A stretch of 14,355 nucleotides of DNA from WJKK01 sp964638225 (GCA_964638225.1 CAZWYL010000015.1:1-14355); one strand, 5' to 3'. Positions 6,966-14,204 are shown, counted from the first letter of the stretch. Numbers and translations: made by a program. Notes: generated by a model from the letters alone, not told the origin.

Positions 6966-7005
6966 GTTAATTGGAAAGAGATTCACTTTTCCTGCTTGAA
7001 TAGAA

Positions 7006-7014
7006 TGTTATAAT
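7006..7014 (+). promoter_or_regulatory. Extended -10 promoter of secA, near-leaderless
   Basis: TGTTATAAT contains a perfect TATAAT (7009-7014) with TG one base upstream. It ends 9 nt before the secA ATG at 7024, leaving an expected leader of 0-3 nt. There is no convincing -35 box at 16-18 nt and no Shine-Dalgarno sequence. An extended -10 does not need a strong -35. Confidence 0.65.
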
Positions 7015-7023
7015 CCCTGTGTT

Positions 7024-9609
7024 ATGTTTGGAAAGCTATTTGGTGTATTCTTTGACACTAACGAAAAACAATTAAAGAAAGTGGCTCCTCTTGTGGATAA
7101 AATAAATTCTTATGAAGATAAGATAAAATCTTGGTCCGAGGAGGATTTCAAAAATAAAACAAAAGAGTGGCAGCAGAAACTAAAAGGAAAATCCTTGGAG
7201 GAACAACAGAGGATACTAGATGAAATACTACCCGAGGCTTTTGCTGTAGTTAGAGAGGCGGCAAGTCGTACAGTAGACATGCGCCCTTACGACGTCCAGC
7301 TCATTGCCGGAATAGTTTTGCATCAAGGAAAGATTGCAGAGCAGAAAACGGGAGAAGGAAAAACTTTGACAGCAACTATGCCTCTTTATCTAAATGCTTT
7401 GACTGGAAGAGGCTGCCATTTGGTTACTCCCAACGACTATCTTTCTAGGCACGGTGCAGGTTGGATGGGGCCGGTTTATGAATATCTAGGTCTTTCTGTG
7501 GGTGTAATTATGCAGGAGAGAGCCTTTGTTTATGATTCAACTTTTTTAAATAATACTTTTCAGGATGAATATGCAAAACACTTAAAGGAAGTTGAACGAA
7601 ATGAGTCTTACAAGGTTGATGTGACTTACGGTACAAATCATGAATTTGGTTTTGACTATCTTAGAGACAATATGAAACATGATTTAAACGAACTTGTCCA
7701 AACAAACCCGAACGGAGATTTTGGAGTACATCACTTTGCAATAGTTGACGAGGTTGACTCAATTCTTATTGACGTCGCACGCACACCATTGATTATATCT
7801 ACGTCGCATGCCCAGCCTACGGATCGTTATCACGATGCTAACAAAATTGTAAAAGGTTTGCTTAAAGGCACAGACTATGAAGTGGATGAGAAGTTTCGAA
7901 GCTCTACTTTGACCGAACTAGGTATTCGTAAAGTAGAAAAATTGTTGGGAGTAGATAATCTTTACGAGCAGGATTTTGAGATGGTTCATTTGATTGAGCA
8001 AGCTTTGATAGCAAACACTCTTTATGAAAAAGATACCGACTATGTTGTAAAAGATAATCAGGTTGTTATTGTAGATCAGTTTACCGGTCGTTTGTTGTTC
8101 AGCAACCGTTATTCTCATGGACTCCATCAGGCCATTGAAGCTAAAGAAAATGTTCCGATTCAAGAAGAATCTCGGACTTTGGCGGAAATTTCTTACCAAA
8201 ATTATTTTAGAATGTACCAAAAACTTTCAGGAATGACAGGTACTGCTGCCACAGAGGCCGAAGAGTTTAAAGAGATCTACGATTTGGATGTACTTGTCAT
8301 TCCGACACACAAGCCAATTGTTAGGAAGGACCACAATGACGTTGTTTACAAAACGGTTTCAGCTAAGTTTAAAGCGGTAGCAGATGAGATAGAAGAAAGA
8401 CATAAGAAGGGTCAGCCCGTATTGGTGGGTACTACTTCCGTGGAAAAAAGCCAACTGCTTCATACTTATTTGGATCGCAAAAAAATTCCTCATGAAATTT
8501 TAAATGCTAAGAATCACGAACGAGAAGCTTTGATAATTGCACAAGCGGGAAAACCGGGTTCTGTAACGGTTTCAACAAACATGGCCGGTCGTGGTGTGGA
8601 CATTATTTTAGGCGGGGATCCCCCAACGGAAGAGCTTCATGAACGTGTTAAAAAACTCGGTGGTCTACATGTTGTAGGTACGGAGCGGCATGAATCCCGC
8701 AGAATAGATAACCAGCTTCGCGGACGTTCCGGAAGGCAGGGTGATCCAGGTTCATCCAGGTTTTTTGTCTCGCTTCAGGATGATTTAATGAGAATTTTTG
8801 GCGGTGCAAAGGTAGAAGCTTTGATGAGTAGGTTTGGTTTGGATGAGAATACGCCGCTGGAGGCAGGCATGGTAAGCAAGGCAATTGAGAATGCGCAGAA
8901 GAAAGTGGAAGGATTTAACTTTGACAGAAGGAAGAGTCTTGTTGAACGCGATGACGTAATGAACGTTCATAGAGAAGTGGTTTATAAATTACGCAGGAGA
9001 ATTTTGGAGTTGGCTTCGGGTGATAATTCCCATGAAGAATGGTTTTTATCCCAGCTTAAAGAAAAAGCAGGATTTGACGCAGATATTTGGGAAGAGCGTA
9101 AGAAAGGTTTTGAGCAAGAACAATGGCAGGAAATATTGAAGCAGCTCACTTTACCTGTTGTTGATGTTTTGTGGATGGAGCATCTTGTGGATATGGATCA
9201 GCTCCAGGAAGGAATAGGTCTTCGCGGCTATGCGCAAAGAGATCCCATGGTTGAATATAAAAAAGAAGGTCATAAACGTTTTGAAATTTTAGTAAGAAAG
9301 ATATACAGTTCTATAGCGGATAGGATCGAGCGTTTTAGAGGGGTTGCAGCGGAGGGAGAACAAGCCAAGGAAGACTTTCTAAGAAGGGGATTGCGCCAAG
9401 CAAAATACTCTAAGGGTAGTTTAGAATCTGGAGTAGCTGATGAAGCAGCTTTAATTAAGGAGGGCGGAGAGGGAGGTAAACCTGCAGTGACCGATCGTTC
9501 AGGGAGAACTCTTAAGGTTAAGGAAGTGGGTTCCGGTGAGGATGTAGGAAGGAATGATCCTTGTCCTTGCGGCAGTGGTAAAAAGTATAAATATTGCTGT
9601 GGACGCTAG
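7024..9609 (+). CDS. secA: Preprotein translocase ATPase SecA
   Basis: An 861-aa SecA, the motor that drives secretory proteins through SecYEG. The DEAD-type motor is complete: Walker A GEGKT (about 110-114), Walker B DEVD (about 242-245), TSVEKS in the second motor domain, and GRSGRQGDPGSSRFF. The preprotein cross-linking domain lies between the motor halves, at about 250-395. The helical scaffold and wing follow, with LWMEHLVDMDQLQEGIGLRGYAQ. The C-terminus carries a zinc-binding SEC-C tail, RNDPCPCGSGKKYKYCCGR, with Cys 847, 849, 858 and 859, used in other bacteria for SecB or lipid contact. About 30 extra residues sit between GLSVGVI and VTYGTNHEFGFDYLR (about 163-196) compared with E. 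coli-type SecA. It has its own promoter, and yvcK follows after 22 nt. Confidence 0.98.
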   Translation: MFGKLFGVFFDTNEKQLKKVAPLVDKINSYEDKIKSWSEEDFKNKTKEWQQKLKGKSLEEQQRILDEILPEAFAVVREAASRTVDMRPYDVQLIAGIVLHQGKIAEQKTGEGKTLTATMPLYLNALTGRGCHLVTPNDYLSRHGAGWMGPVYEYLGLSVGVIMQERAFVYDSTFLNNTFQDEYAKHLKEVERNESYKVDVTYGTNHEFGFDYLRDNMKHDLNELVQTNPNGDFGVHHFAIVDEVDSILIDVARTPLIISTSHAQPTDRYHDANKIVKGLLKGTDYEVDEKFRSSTLTELGIRKVEKLLGVDNLYEQDFEMVHLIEQALIANTLYEKDTDYVVKDNQVVIVDQFTGRLLFSNRYSHGLHQAIEAKENVPIQEESRTLAEISYQNYFRMYQKLSGMTGTAATEAEEFKEIYDLDVLVIPTHKPIVRKDHNDVVYKTVSAKFKAVADEIEERHKKGQPVLVGTTSVEKSQLLHTYLDRKKIPHEILNAKNHEREALIIAQAGKPGSVTVSTNMAGRGVDIILGGDPPTEELHERVKKLGGLHVVGTERHESRRIDNQLRGRSGRQGDPGSSRFFVSLQDDLMRIFGGAKVEALMSRFGLDENTPLEAGMVSKAIENAQKKVEGFNFDRRKSLVERDDVMNVHREVVYKLRRRILELASGDNSHEEWFLSQLKEKAGFDADIWEERKKGFEQEQWQEILKQLTLPVVDVLWMEHLVDMDQLQEGIGLRGYAQRDPMVEYKKEGHKRFEILVRKIYSSIADRIERFRGVAAEGEQAKEDFLRRGLRQAKYSKGSLESGVADEAALIKEGGEGGKPAVTDRSGRTLKVKEVGSGEDVGRNDPCPCGSGKKYKYCCGR

Positions 9610-9631
9610 GATTCTTTAAAGTTTAAATTTT

Positions 9632-10624
9632 ATGAAAAAAGTTGTAGTAATAGGAGGAGGGACCGGTACATTTACGGTTCTTTCAGGTCTAAAAAAATTT
9701 CCGCTTGATTTGACGGCTATAGTAACGGTAGCAGATAGCGGAGGTAGTACAGGGAAACTGCGGGACGAATTCGGATACTTGCCTCCTGGTGATTTTAGAA
9801 TGGCTTTAGTGGCTCTGTCAGACGAAAATGATCAGCAGGTTTTACGTAAACTGTTTTTGTATCGTTTTTCCCAAGGTAACGAGGGGTTAAAAGGACATAA
9901 TTTTGGCAATCTTTTCTTGACAGCTTTGACCGATGTTCTTGGGTCTGAAAAGTTGGCTTTAGATTATGCTTCAAGAATACTTCGAGTAGAGGGTCGGGTT
10001 TTACCTGTTACTAACAAGAATATTCAATTGGTAGCTTCGTACGAGAATGGCTCAGAGCTTATGGGAGAAGCTAACATTGACGAACCTCCCTCAACCCATG
10101 ATTGTTCCAGTAAAATTAGTGATCTCTGGTTAGAACCTTCTGCCACCTGCAGTCCCGATGTTACTGAAGAAATTATGTCTGCAGACATGATAATTTTGGG
10201 CCCCGGAGATCTATATACCAGTATTTTAGCTAATATTATAGTTGATGGTGTTGCGGCTGCTATTAAAAAATCTTCTGCTAAATTGGTTTACATAATGAAT
10301 TTGATGACTAAATATGGTCAAACTACAGACTTTAGTGCTGGTGATCATGTAGATGAACTATCCAAGTACCTAAAATGTTTTCCGGATTTAGTAATTATGA
10401 ATGATTCCCCGTTTCCGGAGGAAGTTTTAAGGTTTTATGAGGAAGAAAATGAGTTTCCTGTAGAAGACGATCTGGATGGGCATTCTTATGAATTGCTGAG
10501 GGGTAATTTTATGGCAGAGACTGTGTTTCAGAAAGATAGTTCGGACAAGTTAAAGCGCAGTTTAATAAGGCACGATACAGATAAGCTAGCTTGGGAATTA
10601 ATGAAGATTCTTAAACCTTTTTAA
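9632..10624 (+). CDS. yvcK: YvcK/CofD-like gluconeogenesis factor
   Basis: A 330-aa protein of the YvcK family, related in fold to the CofD phospholactate transferase. It has the N-terminal nucleotide-binding loop VVVIGGGTGTFTVLSGLK, then VADSGGSTGKLRDEFGYLPPGDFRMALVAL, GHNFGNLFL, and the GPGDLYTSIL motif in the C-terminal half. In Bacillus and mycobacteria, YvcK (CuvA) binds UDP-sugars and is needed for normal cell-wall growth on some carbon sources. It is not a coenzyme F420 enzyme. It starts 22 nt after secA without a Shine-Dalgarno sequence. A weak TAAAGT at 9617-9622 might serve as a -10, but co-transcription with secA is equally likely. The usual neighbours rapZ and whiA are absent from this window. 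Confidence 0.93.
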   Translation: MKKVVVIGGGTGTFTVLSGLKKFPLDLTAIVTVADSGGSTGKLRDEFGYLPPGDFRMALVALSDENDQQVLRKLFLYRFSQGNEGLKGHNFGNLFLTALTDVLGSEKLALDYASRILRVEGRVLPVTNKNIQLVASYENGSELMGEANIDEPPSTHDCSSKISDLWLEPSATCSPDVTEEIMSADMIILGPGDLYTSILANIIVDGVAAAIKKSSAKLVYIMNLMTKYGQTTDFSAGDHVDELSKYLKCFPDLVIMNDSPFPEEVLRFYEEENEFPVEDDLDGHSYELLRGNFMAETVFQKDSSDKLKRSLIRHDTDKLAWELMKILKPF

Positions 10625-10628
10625 GAGT

Positions 10629-10637
10629 TGTTATAAT
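10629..10637 (+). promoter_or_regulatory. Extended -10 promoter of the 144-aa gene, predicted leaderless
   Basis: TGTTATAAT with a perfect TATAAT at 10632-10637 ends exactly 6 nt before the ATG at 10644. No Shine-Dalgarno sequence is present and the -35 region is poor. The promoter begins 5 nt after the yvcK stop, so the small gene can be expressed independently of yvcK. Confidence 0.65.
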
Positions 10638-10643
10638 AACATC

Positions 10644-11078
10644 ATGAGTCTTTCAAGAAGATTTTCTCTGGCATTTATACTTTTAATTTTAGTTAGTATT
10701 CTAAGTTATATATCTTTTACCTACTTTAATCCTCGTTTGAGTAAGGAAGCAGAGAAAAGTGTTCAGGGCTCTACTGTTTCAAAGAACTTTTTAGATTTTC
10801 TGCCTGTTTTAGATTCCGCTGAGGAAATTAGCTCTAATAGCACCTCCGATGGTTTTGAACGTTCTCTTTTGATTGAAGAGGAATGCGGAGACTTACCTCA
10901 GAGATTTTATACCAATGTCCTTAGAGAAAATGGTTGGGATTTAGAAAAAACCGAAGTAGACGAGGGCTTTGAAGCAAACACTTTCAGCAAGGCAGGTCAA
11001 AGAATTACCGTTAGTATATTGGATAATCCTGAAAAGAGTGAGTGCCTAATAAATCTAGTCGGAACCCGTGCCAACTAA
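10644..11078 (+). CDS. Small membrane-anchored extracytoplasmic protein (144 aa), unknown
   Basis: I do not recognise the family. One N-terminal hydrophobic segment (about residues 8-28) after two Arg predicts a signal anchor with the rest outside. It lacks a lipobox Cys. The outer part is acidic, with a Ser/Asn-rich linker followed by a compact domain at about 75-144. That domain shows the pattern RFYTNVLRENGWD, then alternating strands. Two cysteines, C81 and C134, bracket the domain and could form a disulfide. It has its own leaderless-type promoter. Its last eight codons overlap, tail to tail, the end of the VanW gene on the other strand. Confidence 0.8.
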   Translation: MSLSRRFSLAFILLILVSILSYISFTYFNPRLSKEAEKSVQGSTVSKNFLDFLPVLDSAEEISSNSTSDGFERSLLIEEECGDLPQRFYTNVLRENGWDLEKTEVDEGFEANTFSKAGQRITVSILDNPEKSECLINLVGTRAN

Positions 11079-12800
11079 GAAAATAGCTCTCCAAGGGCGA
11101 TACACGCTTCTATAGTTTTCTTCAAACAGGACTTCCCCGTCTTTTCTTACTGTCCGGGAGAAGACAGAAGTTCCTCCCGGCGCTGCAAAGTCCACCTGTT
11201 TCACAGTTCCTTCCGGAAGTTCATCAGTTTCTTCGTAAAGAGGTGCCGGTGCAGGAGAAACTCCAAAGATTTCCGGTTCTGAAATCTCAACTTCCCTGCC
11301 ATCAGGTGTTCCATAAATTCTAAAGGCTAATTTGTTTTCCTCCGGAATAGTTTCCGTTTGAACCATTACATAGTTTGGAGTGTCGTTTTTAAATTTAAGA
11401 TCTAAAGCAGGTTGATAGATTGCGGCATCAAATCCCAAGGGTTGATCCCTTTCATAATAGGAAACTCTATATGCATGGGCATGTCTCTCCACAACAGGAA
11501 GGCCTGCATTTAAAGCAGCCCTGAACATTGTCGTAGAAGTTTGACAAACCCCTCCACCAGAGCCCAAGACGGTCCTTCCATTAGAAATAATCCAGGCTGA
11601 ATTGTATCCTGTCGCTGCGTTAATTTTACCTACAGCTTGGTTTAGGGAGAATATCTCTCCAGGCGGTACCAATACTCCACTCGCCCTTTCAGCTGCTAGG
11701 GTTAAGTTGTGTATCCTTGAAGGGATTGATCCGGTGTAGTCTGATTCCCCTCTTCCAAGGAGAGCAAAGATCCCATATTTGGTCAGGTCAGAGGTATTGT
11801 CAGTGGGGATAGTTGTAATAACAACTTCCTCTTTATTGTTGAGTAGAGCTTCTTTAAAGTCTTTGGTGAAGGTGTCTGTATCTAATTCTTCGCCTTCTTC
11901 AATAAGTTCAAATTCTAAAACCTGTCCATCCTCTGTTTCTTCAACGACTTTACCTCTAGGTAAGGTATTTACGTCTTTTCCAAGTCTTTCTATGTAGCTG
12001 CTGAAAACCTTAGAGTTTAGCTCAAGATTCAGTTCATCATCTTCTTCTTTTACTACTTCTATGTAGGCAAGTTTTTCGGCAGGAGTAACCTTCCAGGCGT
12101 TTTCCCCATGCTTTACGGTTAAGTCATTTCTGATTAATGGTTTAACTTCAGATTCCATTTTCTCCAAATCTATAGCTAAAATATCAGCACTTTCTATTGA
12201 AATCGGAAGCTGTTTTTGTGAGTATTCAATATTTTCTATACTGCTTAAAACTTTTTGATAAAGCCTGTTGTTTTCTACTTTTCTTCCCTGCTGTTCCGGT
12301 TGAATTCTTAGAAATTCATTTTCATCTAAATAGAATTTGGCATTCTGAGGGGGCTTGTCTACTAATCCCTTAATTTTACTGAGTTCTTGTTCTAGTAAAG
12401 CTGTATCATAATCGCTGACGGCACTTATTCTATGTTTTGTTATTAATCCGGTAACTTTAATTGCCAGATCTGAAAAGAAGTTGCCGTCTCTGCCCCTACT
12501 AAAAGCTATCTTTACTGTATTTTCAAGATCATATTCTAGAGAAATATCAGAGGTTTTAAATTCATAAATCTTGTCTTTTTCCCTATCTTTAAGGGAAACT
12601 GTATATTCTTCTTCTAAGGGTTTCTGTAATAGTTGTGTTGCTTCTTGAGAAGTTTTTCCCCCGAGAGAAACATTACCCACCATTACACCGGGGATTATTT
12701 TATCTGCGAAGTAAGCATGGTAAAAAGAGAAAAGCAGCAGTAGAGAGAATGCGCTTAATATGAATGTCCTTTTCCACTTTAATTCCTTTAGCTTTGGCAT
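11055..12800 (-). CDS. VanW family protein with YoaR-like peptidoglycan-binding repeats
   Basis: A 581-aa membrane-anchored surface protein. A basic N-terminus and hydrophobic segment (about 10-32) anchor it, with the rest outside. Residues of about 35-330 resemble two YoaR-type putative peptidoglycan-binding domains (PG_binding_4-like). The VanW domain runs from about 345 to 490, with the signature PSRIHNLTLAAERASGVLV, PPGEIFSLN, then GGGVCQTSTTMFRAALNAGL and ERHAHAYRVSYY. The C-terminus is beta-rich and ends with the family-typical YRPWRAIFLVG. The only Cys in the protein is C419 in GGGVC, and with the following His pair it is a candidate functional site. VanW was named from vancomycin-resistance clusters, but its biochemical role is not established. 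No vanA/H/X genes are here, so resistance should not be assumed. The ATG directly abuts the stop of the NYN gene. Confidence 0.93.
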   Translation of the reverse strand: MPKLKELKWKRTFILSAFSLLLLFSFYHAYFADKIIPGVMVGNVSLGGKTSQEATQLLQKPLEEEYTVSLKDREKDKIYEFKTSDISLEYDLENTVKIAFSRGRDGNFFSDLAIKVTGLITKHRISAVSDYDTALLEQELSKIKGLVDKPPQNAKFYLDENEFLRIQPEQQGRKVENNRLYQKVLSSIENIEYSQKQLPISIESADILAIDLEKMESEVKPLIRNDLTVKHGENAWKVTPAEKLAYIEVVKEEDDELNLELNSKVFSSYIERLGKDVNTLPRGKVVEETEDGQVLEFELIEEGEELDTDTFTKDFKEALLNNKEEVVITTIPTDNTSDLTKYGIFALLGRGESDYTGSIPSRIHNLTLAAERASGVLVPPGEIFSLNQAVGKINAATGYNSAWIISNGRTVLGSGGGVCQTSTTMFRAALNAGLPVVERHAHAYRVSYYERDQPLGFDAAIYQPALDLKFKNDTPNYVMVQTETIPEENKLAFRIYGTPDGREVEISEPEIFGVSPAPAPLYEETDELPEGTVKQVDFAAPGGTSVFSRTVRKDGEVLFEENYRSVYRPWRAIFLVGTGSD

Positions 12801-13349
12801 TTATTTATTTTCAGATTCTGAAGATGATTCTCTTGCTTTTGGCGGGTTGCCAATCAAAAACTTGGTAGCTTTATCAGACATATCTACCATCTCCTCAGTT
12901 TCTTCTACTAGTTGTTTAGAAGCTGTTTGGCCGAAGGCTATTACTTCTGTCTTTACTCCCCGGCTTTTTGCGTATTTAAGAAGTTCTGTATAATCCCCAT
13001 CGCCAGAAACCAGAACCATGGCATCAATTTTTGGCAGCATTCTTATAACATCCATGCATATTCCTACATCCCAATCGCCTTTTTTTGCACCCCCGTAGAA
13101 GACCTTTAACTCTTTTTCCTTAACTTCAAATCCGATTTTATTAAGGGCATCAAAGAAGTCTTTTTCAGCTCCTACATCGGCTTTAATTACATAGGCAAAA
13201 GCTCTTAATAATTTTCTTTTACCTACTGCGGATTTTAATACTTGGGAAAAATCCACTTTTGCGGAATAGAGATTTTTAGCGGAATAATACATATTTTGTA
13301 CATCCACAAAAACGCCCACGCGCTGTTCCTTATATTTTGTTGTACTCAT
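12801..13349 (-). CDS. NYN-domain (LabA/DUF88 family) predicted RNase
   Basis: A 182-aa protein with a PIN-like NYN fold. It opens with VGVFVDVQNMYYSAK (D16, N19), then KKGDWDVGICMDVIRML (D92, D94, D100) and MVLVSGDGDYTELL (D117, D119). This is the acidic constellation expected of a metal-dependent nuclease. After about residue 155 the tail is polar and Ser/Glu-rich (ESSSESENK), probably disordered. Family members are predicted RNA-processing enzymes, and the target here is unknown. It has a Shine-Dalgarno sequence and its own promoter, and its stop codon directly abuts the VanW start with no intervening base. The two are therefore a coupled pair on the minus strand. Confidence 0.92.
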   Translation of the reverse strand: MSTTKYKEQRVGVFVDVQNMYYSAKNLYSAKVDFSQVLKSAVGKRKLLRAFAYVIKADVGAEKDFFDALNKIGFEVKEKELKVFYGGAKKGDWDVGICMDVIRMLPKIDAMVLVSGDGDYTELLKYAKSRGVKTEVIAFGQTASKQLVEETEEMVDMSDKATKFLIGNPPKARESSSESENK

Positions 13350-13357
13350 TTTCTAAA

Positions 13358-13364
13358 CCTTCCT
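13358..13364 (-). promoter_or_regulatory. Ribosome binding site of the NYN gene
   Basis: On the minus strand AGGAAGG lies 8 nt before the ATG at 13349. It is a good though imperfect Shine-Dalgarno sequence, consistent with this gene having a leader of about 70 nt. Confidence 0.5.
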
Positions 13365-13426
13365 AATTTATTAATATTTTTAAAAGTATTTTTTGAACAT
13401 TGCTTTCAAAGTAATACTATGCTCAT

Positions 13427-13435
13427 ATTTTAGCA
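13427..13435 (-). promoter_or_regulatory. Extended -10 promoter of the NYN-VanW pair
   Basis: On the minus strand TGCTAAAAT (TG, one base, TAAAAT) lies in the gap after the 13452-14150 gene. It predicts a start near 13420 and a leader of about 70 nt. The identical nine bases occur upstream of the next minus-strand gene at 14183-14191. No clear -35 box is seen. The same bases are part of a 5-bp hairpin, ATGCT/AGCAT. Confidence 0.5.
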
Positions 13436-13451
13436 TGGTTTATGGAGGTTC

Positions 13452-14150
13452 TTATTCTGGAAGAGGTACAGTGACTTCACCCTTTAGTTTGGCAGGTTGT
13501 GCGGGGTCAAAAGGACAGTCGAAAAGAGTGTAATCTGCCCTGATTTCAGTATCTTGATTTATCCACTCTAAGTCCGTATAACTCATCATGCATTTTCCCT
13601 TAGGTTCTTTCATTAGATGAGTCGTGGTTTTTTCCTGTAGATCATATAGATATAATTCTCGAGGCCCTATAGCTACCGGCTTTTTTGTATAAGCAAAGTA
13701 ATTATCTGTGCTTTTGGGCCAAGCTATTTCTTCGGCAAAGTCCACGTAGTAAATTTTTTCGGTTAGAGCATTCAGGTAAAATATTAAAGGAGCGCTGTCT
13801 CTTGCTTCTGCCAGCAAGACCACTCCCTTCCCGGAATTGGAAGTTGCAAGCTTTACGAATTTAAAGGATTCAGAATCTACAAGGTCCAAAATTTTTCGGT
13901 CTGTTTCCGGATTCATTTCTATTTCAAGGGCCTCCTCTTTACTGAAAGCTAATTCTTTGGATTCTTTATCTGGGATCCAGTAAATATCCCCATTTATTAC
14001 TCGATATGATTTAGGGTTTTTTGTTTGTTCTGTGAGGTCTATGTCAAGTTTTGGCAGGAATATCTTGAGGAAAACGACTAATGCTAAGACAAAGAATCCA
14101 GCTGCTGCGATTTTCGGAAGTATTTTTGTTTTAGTTTTTTCGGATGGCAT
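13452..14150 (-). CDS. Membrane-anchored extracytoplasmic protein (232 aa), possible beta-propeller fragment
   Basis: I do not recognise the family. A Lys-rich N-terminus precedes one hydrophobic segment (about residues 11-31), so the bulk is probably outside the membrane. The outer part is rich in short strands of the type LIFYLNALTEKIYYVD and ELYLYDLQEKTTTHLM. This is reminiscent of TolB/WD40-like blade sequences, though too few for a full propeller. Two cysteines, C187 and C212, lie near the C-terminus and could pair. I chose the ATG at 14150; an in-frame TTG at 14162 would add four residues and has no better ribosome site. A leader of about 25 nt without a Shine-Dalgarno sequence precedes it. 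Its promoter is separate from that of the NYN-VanW pair. Confidence 0.78.
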   Translation of the reverse strand: MPSEKTKTKILPKIAAAGFFVLALVVFLKIFLPKLDIDLTEQTKNPKSYRVINGDIYWIPDKESKELAFSKEEALEIEMNPETDRKILDLVDSESFKFVKLATSNSGKGVVLLAEARDSAPLIFYLNALTEKIYYVDFAEEIAWPKSTDNYFAYTKKPVAIGPRELYLYDLQEKTTTHLMKEPKGKCMMSYTDLEWINQDTEIRADYTLFDCPFDPAQPAKLKGEVTVPLPE

Positions 14151-14182
14151 GATAAGCTTCAAAGGAAATTTTTATTAAGGTT

Positions 14183-14191
14183 ATTTTAGCA
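14183..14191 (-). promoter_or_regulatory. Extended -10 promoter of the 232-aa membrane protein
   Basis: On the minus strand TGCTAAAAT is identical to the element at 13427-13435. It predicts a start near 14176, about 26 nt before the ATG. No convincing -35 box is seen at the expected distance. Confidence 0.5.
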
Positions 14192-14204
14192 CGTTGGCAA
14201 CTAC

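Noticed and set aside
6973..6992. GGAAAG/TTTTCC hairpin between uppP and secA as a terminator
   Set aside because: Only five Watson-Crick pairs and one G-U pair, with no T-run after it. It may be incidental.
22..9609. UGA recoding to glycine, as in Gracilibacteria
   Set aside because: Long conserved genes such as secA, lysS and serS run full length with no internal TGA, and glycines in conserved motifs use GGN codons.
11055..12800. Vancomycin resistance from the VanW gene
   Set aside because: VanW-domain proteins are widespread outside resistance clusters, and no ligase, dehydrogenase or dipeptidase gene of a van operon is present.
13392..13410. TTTGAA/TTCAAA hairpin in the NYN gene leader
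   Set aside because: Six AT-rich pairs with a 7-nt loop, no T-run on the relevant strand, and no relation to the ribosome site.
14151..14162. TTG at 14162 as the start of the minus-strand membrane protein
   Set aside because: It has no ribosome-binding site and is a rarer start. The ATG four codons downstream gives a normal Lys-rich signal-anchor N-terminus. The choice is not certain.
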